Below, piece by piece: positions 24,560-38,055 of a stretch of 64,000 nt of DNA. The number at the start of each line of letters is the position of its first letter. Position 1 is the stretch's first letter. The stretch is from Anoplopoma fimbria (lineage: Eukaryota; Chordata; Actinopteri; Perciformes; Anoplopomatidae). A program made the translations under genes and the position numbers. The notes under the pieces are model-generated. The model was not told the origin of the DNA. It did not search any database and saw only the letters and a program-made list of their open reading frames with translations. The stretch covers positions 14,287,471 through 14,351,470 of the forward strand of contig NC_072472.1 in NCBI RefSeq assembly GCF_027596085.1, given 5' to 3'.

Positions 24560-27500
24560 ATATGACACAAAGCTAGTTACAAAACACACATGATTCATAA
24601 GCAACATTCTGCTGCCGTGTTGATGAGTAATAATGGCTCGGCTTTCATAAGTAGAGTATGCATAATGAATTGAGGATTATTTTTGGTGCATGCAGCTAGC
24701 GTTGTGTGAAAAGACAATGTTTAGATAGCATTATACACCTGTACCAAAGTACTGTTGGAGTATGGGCAGAGATTTAAGCGTTGACATTTGGAGCCCAGTG
24801 ATCTCTGTTTGCAGAGTAAAAGTTTAACTTTCACTCAGAAATTCTTTTTTCGCACCAGATTCACTGAAAAGACTGATTCAGACTGAAACAATTGTTGTTG
24901 AATCACCCCTTAAAGGAAGAGATGAGAATGTCTGAGTGCAAATCACAAGACATGATTGTGTGGCAAATTACGTGCATGTAGGTGGCTGGGAACCTCTACT
25001 TTGAACATAATGCGGCATGCATGATTTCAAAAGCCCATCAGGATGTACACACTACTTCTTTTTCCCTGTTCAATCGTCCAACTCAGCAGGAGACGCTGTA
25101 AACAAAATGGAACGGTGCTTTACATTGTAATCATCTCTGTCACAAAGGGTTTGCATTCAGCAAGGATTTTTTGCCAGACTGGGAAGCTGATCAACACTTC
25201 AGGGTGAAGGAAAATCTATAGGACGATCTCCAACTGTTTGGCATTCTGCATCATGAAAGCAGATCAATGGAGCTCATGTGTCTGACAGCAGCACACTTCA
25301 GAGCGGCTCTCAATCAACTTTTCACTGATAGTGGCAGTCCGGTAGAAGCACTCTGTCTTCATCTACTTAAAGCTTAAAGCTGCTTTTATGCAAAGACTGT
25401 CTTTCATGGCTTTATTTTACTGTTTTGTGATGGTGGTCCAGGAGTGTTTTTTGGGGGGGTTTTGTCTACCCGAGTTAATAGGACGCCTCTCTCTTCCTGT
25501 TCCTTTAACCAAAAGCCCACCACTGAGGCATCTATCTGAAATTTCAGAAATGTTTTAGCTGCACTACAACAAAGGAAAGAACTGTGGCTCTGCCTCAAAG
25601 GGATTGGCTCTTGGGGGGCCCGCTGTCATGCCACTCATGTGCATAAGCAGCAGTGACCTTTTCCAGAGTACTGTGGGGTGCTGATGAGGTGCCGTGATGA
25701 GGACACTTTGACATCTTCTGCTTTACAAGTTGTATTTTTCTCTGGATGTGAATCTATTCCTGCTTGCTATGCAACTGTTCAATTTTTCAACCATCCGTTG
25801 ACTCAAAACTTTGAAGGAAATTTGAAAGGAAATAGTGGTGTGCAAAAATGTCTAGTGGTGTATCAGGAAAAAGTTGCCCCGGTGGCTCACAGGGCTCTTG
25901 CTGTTTCTGGTTAATGTGTTGCTCTCATCCGTCTGTACTGACCTACATATTGAGTTCTAATGCAACCTCACTGCGCAATGGCATGCACAGACTACTTTTT
26001 AATTGTATCAGTAACAGAATTTGCAAAATGTTTCCCTTATATCGGGAAGTAATTACTGCATGCAATGGATGATGATGGCAGTAAAAAGGTTGATGTCGTG
26101 GTTTCATGGTCTGCACAGGTATGATCTGACAGATTTCTACATAGACTTTTTGAAAGGCATGACTGTGTGGTTCCCTCCATTGTTTTGAGTAAGTTGGGTT
26201 TTAACTCAAGACGCAAGTAAATGGCAGCAACAGCTCGAGTACAATTGGGCATCGAGTCTTCCAGTTAGTTAAAATGGTTTTCATGGCTTTATTTCAAATA
26301 TACAAGCTCTGAATACAGGTAAAACTCAACAACCGTTCCTTTTTTAACACTCCAGCGCTGTGCAACTATCCTTTCAGACAGTGTCACTTTATTTAAACCT
26401 TCCTCAAAAGATATGACCTCGCTCTTTGACAACCTTGTATAGCTGAGTGCCTATCATCTGAAGTAAGATGACAGACCAAAACATGAAACGCAAGCTGTTT
26501 TTTGATGCACAACATGAATATAACTTTTCAAGTTCAGCGTCTGGAAACATTTGCTCATGAATGTTACACAAGTCTGAGCATGAGTTGATAAGAAGTTTGA
26601 AATAAGCTGTTGATGACCTGGACAATCTCTGCCTCATGCACAGCTTGGTCTGAGAATAAAACCCCATTACTACCATACAGCAGCTGCACTGTGATGTCGA
26701 GTCGATACTTATTTTGTTCTACACTGGTCGCATTAAATTTGAGCTTCCCTGATCTACATTTGCCTACTTTACATTGTCCACTGTAGGCTTTGTGCTTCAC
26801 TAGCTTTCAATTTTTCCCAGCAGATGAAACTCTCTTTGTGTGATGTAAAGGTCATTTTGAAATTGTTTGAGACCCTCAGATGGGTTTGGCCTTGTGCATA
26901 ACCCTCGAGTGCTGAAGAATCATTATCAACATCAAAGAACTTTCCACATAATGTTTGCGATATGCTTTTTTTTTTCATCTAGACCCCTCATCCATCTTAT
27001 TTCTTAACTGCAAATTCATTATTTTAATGACGAATACTATTACAGCATGCTGAGAAAGCCATCAACTTAAGAAATAATAAAGCTGCAGTGTGTTACTACA
27101 AGCTGCAAATTACAGGCTGATGGCATCAACAATGGCACTTTAATTGACAGCTGACTTTTATCAACACTGCACAGTGAGCTTATTATACATCTTTTACTTT
27201 TACTATAATCTAGTTGAGTGAATGGAAGTGAAGTCAAATTGCCTGTCACCTCAGTTTAAGCTTTAAAGAACCAGTGCAGAGAGTTAAGATATTTATGAGC
27301 TCTAAATGTTTTAGTGTTTTTCAGCAGAACTGTCTTCACTGTTAAAAAGTTTAGCCGGAGTCTTAACACCTCCCACAATTCAACCAACCACTGCAGAGCA
27401 AAGCTGCAGCTCTATCGTTTGTCTGCTACGGAAGAATATTAAGTTTCAGGCACAAAGGACCATACGCTTATTCAAAATGGAGTGTTTACCACGACAAAGA

Positions 27501-29020
27501 TCCAATCCTAAATACATTTGACTCCTTGCCTATGTGAATTCCTTTATCAGTAAACATGTGAAACGAAAAGCTTTTTTTAGTGACCAAATGAGATCAGTTT
27601 GTGTGCTATGTTTAACTCTGAAAGTAGATTAGTTGAATCAGTAGAAGTGCGTAAAGTTAGTCAAGGTAGGTTTTAAAGCGGTGATGGAACAACATGATTT
27701 TCTAAATGTTTCTGTGTTTACTTAAGACTCAGATTGCTAGAGGCTATGTGTGACATCAAAAGTTTGGGATGCAAGTACTTGGCCTGTCACATCCAGACTG
27801 AGTTTGCAATTTCTACGCAATTTTCTCTGTTGTTTTTTTTTCTTCGGAGCAGTGCTGGGAGACGGGCTGTGATTCAGGTGGTTGAGGTCACGACTGTATT
27901 GGGCATCCTCTCACGTCCACCAGTCTGACATGGTCAGTGGCTGAGATCTCACAGATTTGAGAACAGGAGAGGTTTGTCACAGAGGTGAAAGCTGACAGGG
28001 GTGGAGAAGATGAAGGAGAAAGGAGTTTGGCTGCAGCATCAATGTTTTGGTGTTTAAGAAATCTCGACATGAGTTACATTTGTCTGCGGTAATAGAGAGG
28101 ATTTCCGGAGTGTAAATTGCCAATGTACAAAAAACGGTTAGAGCTGCCACAGTTGACGGGATCCTGGTATATTTCTCAAGTCACAGAGGGTACTGAGCTG
28201 TGCACTGGAAGTGCAACACATTAGGGATGGTAGCTGTTTCTATCAAGTAAACTGATGAGGTGAATCTAGGCAAAAGCCATTATCTCTTATGGAGCTCCGT
28301 TATTAAATATCAATCATAAAGTTAAACAGAACATGGAAACAGGCTGATAAACAGGAGCTGGTGAGAAACAGTAAAGAGATTATGATAATTAAAAAGTGAC
28401 TGCAGCTGGAAATCAGGAAGATGTCCCTGATGCTTTGTACTTTCAGTGTATTTTTTTCCTCAGTGGGGAAAAATTGTCATTTAGAATTAAAATTTCTGAC
28501 TCTAAAATTGCCTCTAATTGTATCTGACTGCATACTGTCATCTCTCTCTCTCTTTTAATTGCGTTGTTTTCCACCACGGAAAGGTTTGTGCTGCTGCAGA
28601 CTTTTTCAACCTATTGTAATTTAATTTGTGAATATTTGTCTCCTTTCAAGTCGCACAACATACCTGTGTACATGCATATTCTAAGTCCTTGCAATCTCCA
28701 CATTCCTTCAAACAATGCAGGCTACTTACACATGAATGTGCTACCCTCTGTGATGTGCCACCACAGCTGTCTTATCAGTTCCAGTTTAGACAGATTTCTA
28801 TTGCTGCTACCTCTCATAGTTTGTCAGTGTTGACATGCTGGTGTTCTTGAGTGTGTTTGGGTGTGTCTGAATAAATCGCGGTGTCATGTATGTGACAAAA
28901 ATAGAGGGAGTGTTTGTTTCAAACAAGTTTGATTTGCATACAGTGATAGAAATGAAATCTCCTGAAAAACTGCTTTATTAATTGGCACCTTTTCATCTGG
29001 GACACTTATCTGGGAGAGAA
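24560..29020. other. Non-coding DNA, no gene seen
   Basis: Ordinary AT-rich sequence on both strands with only chance frames up to about 90 codons. No microsatellite longer than about 20 bases, no tRNA-like boxes and no splice-bounded frame were seen. Confidence 0.5.
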
Positions 29021-29025
29021 AGAGC

Positions 29026-29026
<1 letters not shown>

Positions 29027-29120
<94 letters not shown>
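29027..29120 (+). repeat. TG microsatellite
   Basis: Forty-seven perfect TG units, first of a pair 150 bases apart. Confidence 0.97.
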
Positions 29121-29121
<1 letters not shown>

Positions 29122-29266
29122 TATGAACATATGTGTGAATGGATTTGTCTGTGTATATCCATATTAGTGCACTGGGCCCGTTTTGCATAAATGCCTTCCT
29201 CCTGCGGCTCTGTGAAAGGAGATGTGAATTGGGACAATAAAGGAGGATTAGATTGTGTTCTCTATG

Positions 29267-29273
<7 letters not shown>

Positions 29274-29331
<58 letters not shown>

Positions 29332-29364
29332 GCGTGCGTGCGTGTGCGTGTGTGTGTGTGTGTG
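29274..29364 (+). repeat. TG microsatellite with GC steps
   Basis: A TG run whose right third contains repeated TGCG variants, giving a TG/CG mixture prone to Z-form DNA and to CpG methylation. Confidence 0.96.
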
Positions 29365-29369
29365 TTTTG

Positions 29370-32300
29370 GCTGCTGTCAGAGGCATATGGGAAAACTATT
29401 TAATGTGATGGAGACTTAAAAAATGATGAGAAAGAATCTCGCACAAAGGCAATAAATAGCCAATGAAAAAGTGAAGAACTGCTGTTTTTGATTTGGACAG
29501 GGACACTAACATGTGAAATAAAATGTGAGTCCATTCTGTTCTATTACACAAAACACATTTGATTCTAACACTTGGATACTTCTGTTTATAAACAGAGAGA
29601 TGATTGTGAGATTATGTTCCTGGGGCGTGGATCCTTGCAAATGGGATCAGACTCTATTGAATATGACAGTCAAACGCCTCTTCCTGCTAGTGTCCTTATA
29701 GGATTACAGGCATGACGTGGACAAAGTTTTCACACTTAAAGCGCCTAAAGACCTGGCCCAAATCACTTTTTTCACATTTAGTTAAACCTCATCAGATGTG
29801 TGGGCTTTAACCGTCAGGTCAAATCAGGTATGTATTCAATCAGGGAAAAGTAGGCTGAAATGGCTTTTAAACATTTTCCCTCCAAGTGCCAACATTTCTA
29901 AATTTGGCATCTCAGAAAGTCAGAAAAGTTTCCATAAATGCTGTTTGACCCAGGTCTGTGTGCATGCTTGGGTATTTAATTCAGTCACTTCAGCCCACTC
30001 CCATGACTGCTGTCTGCTTCTTTCACCCTCTTTCTCCCTCTCCTCCTTTTTTTTCCTCAACATGTCTGTCACATCTCAAGCATTTCTTCGGCTTATATCA
30101 ACGAAGCCTCCAACGTCGGGCGGATGGGCTCGAATGGAAAGAGTATGAAATATGAAACACAGTTACACAAGGGGGAATCAGTCAGTTCCTGAAAGTTGAG
30201 CCGAGTTAAGCATCTGTGTTCAAGAAAAACACGTTCTCTGACACACACAAATATACACAGTGTATTAAGCTGTACCCATTGTGCATATCCTTGAGGTCTA
30301 ACAAACGTGTTGAATGCATTGCCTTCCTCATAAAACATAAAGAAATAAAAAAACATGTAAACCCGCATGTAAAGATGGTGCTCCATAGCGATACTGGTGG
30401 TCAAAAACTCCACAGGGTGCCTTTAAGGTCACATTGGTGCAAATATGATGGAAATACAATATCGACACACTGTCTTGGATTGAGTGACAAATAAAGTGTT
30501 TTGCATTGATTTGGATGAAGCAGTCATGCTCATTGATTTATAAGATTGCCTGTAAAACAACAAAGTTTAAATATATCTGACAAATTTCTGACATCTGATA
30601 TAGCCAATCCTAATTCAGGCATGACCTCTGCTGAGTTTTAAAGAGAAAAAATGCAATCCCAACCTTTGACCTTTAGACATATACAATTCAATTCAGTTAC
30701 TTCTGTATTTAAACACTTGTTTTCTATTCGCAGAAAGAAACTGGTGATTCTATTTAGTGTCCGTCCTTATTAGAGAACATAAACCCCACAGACCCTGTGA
30801 CTACTTCAGTGTACTCTGGCACTGGACAGTGTTATGAAACCTCCTTGGCATAATCAGCAGCATGTCCTCTCTGACCTCCATAGGTCTGTTTGTGTTTGTG
30901 TGAGAGAAATGGTTTGCTTTCATGTGTGTGTTTTAAAGAGCACGTGTAATTTTTGTTTTTTTAAAAGGAAGTATGCAGAGTGACTGTGATGAGGACTTAA
31001 GAGAAAAATAAAATGTTTATAAAGTAAGGGAGGAAATACTGAGCTGCTTTATGTGGGCAGCCAAGTGCCTGTTTAAACGATGTAAACACATATTGTAATG
31101 CTAAGAGTACTACGCTCCTCTGAAAACTCTCCTTATATATGACTACACAGTATGTGTGAGTCATCTCTGCAGCCACTCAGACTCAATCACACCGTCACTT
31201 GAAACCTCTAGAGAAACCAGAAGCTCTACATTCAATCGGTTTGCTTTTACGTGGTTATTTTCTGTTTCCTCCATTTGTAGGTAGACCTTTCCTCAAATAA
31301 TGGGAAAAATTCTTAGTCCCACTGCAGCATGGCTGTCAGCGATGCTGTGTGAAAAGATCAAAGCCACCGCAGCCCCATTTAGTTTTTACACCTCATCAAT
31401 TCTGCTCCAAATTCCTCTGTTCTGGCTGTGTTTTTTTAATTCTTAGTCTACTTAGCCTTTGTGACAAAGATTAGACTTGAATTGGATCCTTCTGCACTCA
31501 CAGTACAAGTATTATGTACACAATGGTCTAATAGCTAAGAAATGGCAAACACAATCACGATATTAATATTATTATTTTATTTTGGGCAAGAATTTCCCAA
31601 AGCTTACATAGTCAACTAAATTTGACACGAACAAAATTCTCAAATGAACATGTTTTTTTTTTTTTTTAATCTAATTTACTTTGAAGCAGTAAAGCAAAAG
31701 TTCCATATAATCCCTATTAAGTAATATGACTGTATTACACTTTTAATCATCCTATATTTCTGATGAATCATTTATATGTTTTTTTTCCAATACTTACAAA
31801 AGGATGGAGATGTTTGTCAATCAGACAGTTCATATGCCCAATACCACTCCAAAATATATTTTAATTAAATGTCATGTTGATAAAAGACCAATAATACTGT
31901 GTTTGGAGACATTGTGACATTCAACCCTAGGTATTTAAAAAAAGATAATAATGTTTTACCCCTATTGCTTTTCCACTAACTTAAAAGGTTTTGTTCAGCC
32001 AGGGCTACATGAATGATCCTCCACATATGAGTGAGCCCATTAACTTTGTATTTCTTGCATTTCTTTGATGTCCTTCTCTCGCAGTCTTTTCAGAGACCAG
32101 CCTTCAATCTGACTTCAATCCCGGCTCTTCTTCAAGCTTCCTCTTTGCTCCCTCTTGATCCTCCTTCTCACGGTAGCACTGCCCTTTCTTAACCAAACAA
32201 GATCCTAATGAGGCCAAACCCCTGTTTTCACACACGAGACACGCATGCACGCTCACACCCGACCAGTTCTCCGGGTGGTACTGCAGACCCTTGTGGCTTT

Positions 32301-33725
32301 GGGCGGAAAATCTCCCCTCCATCTGTCAGTTTTTTACACATATCACTCTCTCCGTCCCTCTTGCTCCTTTCGTTTCCACCTCTGGAAAGTGGGACAGCGA
32401 CAGAGATCACAAGAAGAGGTGACACAGATAGGAAGCACACTATGACATAGCGTGAAGGACCCCTGCCCTGCTCCAACCCCCGTCTTTAAATCTTCTCTCC
32501 AGTGGTCTGCTCTCCCCAGCTCGAGCGCAGCAGATGTTATGGAGTTAAGCCGTAATCGTTCTGCTTTAGCTGTAGGCGACAGCTGTGCTTATATATTCTA
32601 AAACAGAGGCATCTACTTCACTGTACAATCTCCCTCTCATCTGCTGGATGAGTGATAGTTATTGGACCAAGCTTATATTACTGCAAAAAAACAGACACTT
32701 TCTGCTCCAATACTCTCTCAACTTAAACGTTGTTCATTTGCATCGCTCTCTTTCTGTTGGCCTGATGAGTCGCTTTCTTTTGCATCCATTCAAATCATTC
32801 TTTTCCATCTAGCCTTTGTTCAACACCATCAATCTGACTTCATGCACAGTCTATCTGTGTCTTCGTCTTCCCATATTTCAGTATTTTGCCTCACTGTCTC
32901 ATCTTCATCCGGAGTTCTGTCTCCCTTTCTTGATTGGTCTGTCCATAATGCATAATGCCATTCTGTAGATGGGCTTGGTGCCTCTCTAGCTTCCTTGTAG
33001 ATGAAGAATTGATCGGTTTATCCTGATTCCATGATGACACAGTCAATGAATGTCCTAAGTAGAAGGAACTTCATTCAATATGGCTGTGTTTGTGTGTGTA
33101 TGAGAGAGACTGAGACAGGCAAACAATCTGCAGTGGAGTTTGAAAGACTAAAAATAATGTCGTTCTTTTTTTGGGTCCAACATGTTTGATAGTAGAAACC
33201 AGCACAGATAACTGCTCTTTCCTGAGAATACTTCAGTACAATTAATATTTACTATGATGATGCTCTTGCACTGAGTACTCAGCAATTAGCACTATGGTAG
33301 ACTAAGCCTCTATTTATGCATCACCAGCTATAAAAGAAACCAAGGGTGAAACTCTTTGAGTGTGTTTACCGTAATAAGCAATGTGGGTCATTAGATATAT
33401 CAACGGCATTGTTTCTACACTGGAATATGACCTGTATTACTCCACCCAGTCAGAGCTTATTATCTCTCCTCTCCAGTGTTACCATGGTCCGTAGGTTTCC
33501 TGAGGAATTAATCTACTTTCAAGTGCTGCAGGTTGAGGTAATTCTTTTTTTGTCTGCTTGTCGGGCAGCCCTTTTTTGCATGAAAATTACAAGTATACCT
33601 ATAAATAAAAATCCATCAGATCAGCGTGTGCTTGTAACATGGACAGCACACGCGCCAACATATACACACATGCACGTTTGCTCTCCGCCCACCACTTGAT
33701 ATTAACTCTACTAGCGAAACAAAAT
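29370..33725. other. Non-coding DNA, no gene seen
   Basis: AT-rich with a T run at 31652-31667 and a polypyrimidine patch at 32330-32400. Only short frames on both strands. No confident repeat or regulatory element. Confidence 0.5.
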
Positions 33726-33730
33726 GGGAA

Positions 33731-33781
33731 ACCCAAGGGAGAAATGACGCCTTGCATGTAGGCGTAATTTCTCCCTGGGGT
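33731..33781. repeat. 21-bp near-perfect inverted repeat with 9-base loop
   Basis: The left arm 33731-33751 (ACCCAAGGGAGAAATGACGCC) is one base over the quoting limit, so only its key words are relevant: CCAAGGGAG and AAATGACGCC. It pairs with the right arm 33761-33781 (GGCGTAATTTCTCCC core) with two mismatches. The loop is TTGCATGTA. As RNA it would fold into a stable hairpin on either strand. It may be a small hairpin-ended transposon remnant or a structured RNA. Confidence 0.8.
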
Positions 33782-33939
33782 TGAAATATGCAAAATAATA
33801 GGAAAGTGGAAACTACATAGCCTATTAATACATGCACAGTGAGTATATTATTGAAATGTTGTGAATTAACAGAATAAGGTGTAACCGTTGAAAAAACTTA
33901 GACATAAATGTTAGCAGGAAATATATAACATATTTACAC

Positions 33940-34140
33940 ATAAGGCCTGCACGAAAGGAAATCTGTGATGTGCTATAACATTGTTCAATATTGCAATGAC
34001 GATATGCCTTGCGATAAATAAACAGACATTTAGGTGTGCATGTTAGCGATGCATTTCTTATGTCAGCCTGGTAGTCTTAAAATTTAGCTCTCAGAAATTA
34101 AAATTTTATATTTTTATATATATAGACTAAATGTTGTTTC
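33940..34140 (+). repeat. Possible fragment of a CGATAT-type dispersed repeat
   Basis: The words GCCTGCACGAAAGGAAATCT, TTGTTCAATATTGCAATGAC and GATATGCCTTGCGATAAATA resemble a hAT-like fish repeat related in style to the copy at 17255. Weak support. Confidence 0.3.
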
Positions 34141-34489
34141 TGGAGCAGCAACAGGAATGTTTACGACAGCGAAAGCGCTCTGTAAACTCATTAATATCTG
34201 AATGAAGAACAGACACATCAGTCAGTATCAGCACTTCCTCCTGTCCTCTGTCTTCCTCCATCTGATGATGTGAATCACTGCCTGCAGGTATGGCTGGTGG
34301 AGGTAGGAGGGCCTGCTTTGACTGAGGATTTGCCAGATTTTAAGATGCATAACAAACTAAAATAAACAGTTAGACTACATACAGACAGCTTTTGTTTTAG
34401 TTTGTGTAGCCGAGGGTAACGTTGCACCTATGCTTTATGAAAGTAATAAAATATTAACAAGAAGGCTCTGTAGTCAGCACCAAGATGAA

Positions 34490-35250
34490 ACAACTTTATT
34501 ACTTCAACCTTGACAGTGTATCACCACTTCACTCCTCCCGTCCCACATTTCACAATAAAATCCCTGAATAAACTGTTAACCCTGTCACAAAAAGTCATTC
34601 AGAGTCTTCACAAAGTGGCTACTCCACAAAATAGCTTACCCTTGGTTGTAACAATACGCTTTCAGCTGTGCTAGTGTAAATCATGGCGCCGATGGATGTT
34701 AGACTTTGGACAGAGCAGCTTATTAGCTGTTTTGTTAAAGTAATGTCTTTTTACTCGCAAAGATTTTATCGCTCTTACTTAAAGTAAACTTTAGGACTTG
34801 TGTTATCTTCACTTTACCTGGTTCACTTCAGTGTCTCCGCCGCAGCCTCTCTGATCTGCAGTCCACTGCCACAAAATTGCTTGTTACCCTTTCTCCATAA
34901 AGATAATATTCAGTTTGTATCCACTTGCATCCACTGCAAACTGCATATCTATGTACTTTGGACTGCTGATCAGACAAAACAAGACATTTGGAGACGTCAC
35001 TTTAGACTACGGGAAACTGTAATAGACATTTTATTTTCTAAAGACAATTAATGGATTGTGAAAAAATTATTAGTAGGAAGCATTTCTATTGCCTCTCAAC
35101 AGCTATCAATATGGTGACAGTTGACCTGGTGGCATGCAGCTAACAGAGCTAACAGTGCTAACAACGGCTATAGTGCTGACAGAGCTAGCAGTGTTAACCT
35201 AAAGGGGAGCCGTGACGACTCTGCTCAGACATTACTCCACTTTATCTTTA
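34490..35250. repeat. Probable dispersed repeat with tandem GCTAACAG units
   Basis: The right part carries several GCTAACAGAGCTAACAGTGC-like units (35139-35195), a hallmark of a repeat family I recall in percomorphs. The left part (CATGGCGCCGATGGATGTTA and GTTCACTTCAGTGTCTCCGC) may belong to it. The segment at 37660-38055 may be another part of the same family. Confidence 0.4.
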
Positions 35251-37075
35251 CATAGATAATAAGTTGTTAGATGCTTTATTAATGCTTGGAATCCCGTATA
35301 TTGCACCTTCAATTGCAGCCCCAATATACTACATTACCTGGCATTCTGTCAATACAAGGTACACTGTTATGGTTTGTGGTGTTATTAATATATGATGTGG
35401 AACTTTTACAGTTCTGGGCCTGTAGGCTGGTGTCCAATATCCACACATATGCAAGCTGTGGCAGTGTTATGTTACCGCACGGCCTGTTGATGCTTCTATT
35501 AATTGTCAAATCTGCATCACTTCCCCTTACAACCCATTTTTGTCCTGTATAGTTGTTGAATGTTGGTCAAAGTGGCAGCTCTAGTAAGATCTTTTTATTA
35601 AAGTTTTTGGCCAAAGAAACTTTTTGGAAATGCTGCAATGTGACATAACTTCATCTATGAAAGGTCATTTATCTGTGAAAGTTGTTGTTAATGGTGATTC
35701 AATGTGCATTGTCACAGCTTGTGTTAATCGAATTACATGGAGAAATATTCAAGCATGTGCCACTGACTCATCACAGCTGAAGTGGAAGGACACAGAAGTA
35801 TACTTTGACCACACTGATTACAGTCACTGTATTGCCTGTTTTTGTGTTTATGTGTGCAAGCACTGGACAAGGAACTTATATCCTTGTCTCTTTGAAGATA
35901 ACTGTGTGAATATTTATGCAAAATCGTCGTACTGGCAGTAACGTGAAGAAAAATAACACTTTGTTGATCTGTTAACAGAATAAAAGCAATCTGTGTTGTG
36001 TTTCCTCCCAAAAATGTATGAAGCCCCTGAAAACTTGGTCTCAAATCTTGCTATTTTTCCATACTATTAAATAATCATGACTAAATGAGAAACAATCTAA
36101 GTTAAAGTTCAGAAACAAATATTCCTGGTTATTGTTTTTTTAAGAGCTTGCAAACTCTCCATCGGGGCTATGAGGGTGAGGTTTGACAGTGGCTGGCATT
36201 GTAAGCAAACAAACACACCAATTTTAAACCAAGTGACAAAACCCAGAACAAAAAGACATACAGAAATCTGTCATGTGAGAAAACTCAAATACTAACTCAT
36301 ACTAAGCTGATTGAGAAAAATGATTGTCAGGGCTTTGCATATAATAATATTAATAAAAATGATAGTAATAATATAATCCTTAAGATAAATCATTGCATTA
36401 GGTACTATATATGTTTGGTGTGTGTGCTTGTGTGAGCACTCACCCACATCTTTGTGAGCATGCACATGCTTGTGCTTTGGATATCAATGGCTCATTTAGA
36501 AATAAACTGATGCTCATAGTCCGATAAGAGGCTTATTGTGTAGTGAGACCATCTCATAATTAAAACTGAGTATGAATAATCTCTAGAGAACATGTTTCGC
36601 TAATGCAACGTAACTGGAGCGTTTACTCCAACATTTCTGTATGACACGTAACGACGCCCACGTCAGTCCTGTGATAATATCTCTGTCAGGCTATAAAAAC
36701 AAGCGCCAAATCTGATAATCTGCACGTAAAACATCACGAGTGCATCCAAACTTAATAGTGCTGCTATGTTTTCCAAGGATGCTGGCATTTAAATAACACA
36801 GCTCATATCTAAGAAAGGAGAAACAAACTGCAACACAAACTGGCCCCCAAAATGAATTGAGTGATTGATTTTTTTTTTTTATGCCCTTGTGGGGGAGCTT
36901 GCAATTAAATATGCAGGTCTGAGTGGAAGGTAGCGGCACAGCATGAATCAGCTCCTACAAAGCGGGATTGATAAACAATAAGCTGTCAGGATGATAAAAT
37001 ATGCCTTTAAAGTTAAGAAAGTTAAGGTTGGCACAAATAGGCCAGAACTCACAAACACAACTAGAAAAACACACA
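35250..37075. other. Non-coding DNA, no gene seen
   Basis: Chance frames only, the longest 105 codons (35624-35941, plus), without splice context or recognisable similarity. Confidence 0.5.

Positions 37076-37079
<4 letters not shown>

Positions 37080-37155
<76 letters not shown>
37080..37155 (+). repeat. CA microsatellite
   Basis: Thirty-eight perfect CA units. Confidence 0.97.
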
Positions 37156-37157
<2 letters not shown>

Positions 37158-37659
37158 TTAGAAGTGATGAGACAGCTCTACTTTTGAATTGAAGCTGCCC
37201 ATCTTTCGTGAGCCCATAAAACTCCCCTCAGAATCACAGGTCTGAACCATAAAATTCCAAAGTGACAAAGGGAATATATGACAGCCCCCTCCTCTTGGTC
37301 TCCCCCCCATCCCCCCTCTCTCTTTCTGGGGGAGATGGCTGTGGATGGCCCATCCCCTTTGATGTGAGTAGCGCAAGGGACTTAACGCTGCTCTGACCTG
37401 GCTGAGTAACTCCGATTCCAGAAGGTATTACTATGCTAACTATTTAAGGTAAGCCTGTGCTCAGCTGTGTCTGGACCACAGGGGGCTCGAGGGTTAACAC
37501 GGAGGGCTTGATGGAGGAATTTGGAAAGTATGTGGTGTGGTAGGGTTGTAAACAAGGGAAAATACAATGACCTGACAGAGTTTGTATGTGCTTGCAGTTG
37601 TTGTATCTATTCTTCACATTTATAATCTGGATTCAGAACATTATTATAACAGCAAACAC

Positions 37660-38055
37660 CTATCAGCTATGTAAAGATATCGTGGAGTAATGTCTACCTG
37701 AGCAGAGAATAAGGTCGCTCTCAATCTTTGTGTTGTTGTAATCAGATCTTCTGCTTTCTTTGTTGACATAGATGGGGTGGCCATGCGTGCTTTTAGTTAG
37801 CTCAGGGCCATCGCTGTGCACTGCGCTCATGCGCCAATAACAGCTGCTGTAACAGTCTCGACCAAAGGCTTCATCACCAAAGCTTAGTTCCCAACCCCAT
37901 GCTTCCACTCGTTTGAAAACTTTTAGCTCTGTCAGCACTGTTGCTGTTGTTTGCACGGTTAGCACCGTTATCTGTGAGCCTCCGGCTTAGCCATCGCCAT
38001 GTTTAGAGCCACTGAGAAGCAATATAAATGGTCCCAATATTGTGTAAAGCACCTT
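37660..38055 (-). repeat. Probable dispersed repeat
   Basis: On the minus strand GCTGACAGAGCTAAAAGTTT, GTTACAGCAGCTGTTATTGG and GTGCACAGCGATGGCCCTGA occur in an order I associate with a dispersed fish repeat. The overlapping 100-codon minus-strand frame is attributed to the repeat. Boundaries are approximate. Confidence 0.35.

Noticed and set aside
25860..25990. GCCCCGGTGGCTCACAGG as a tRNA-derived SINE head
   Set aside because: No B box or tail follows at the expected spacing.
37663..37965. Minus-strand frame of 100 codons
   Set aside because: The sequence reads as a dispersed fish repeat rather than an exon.
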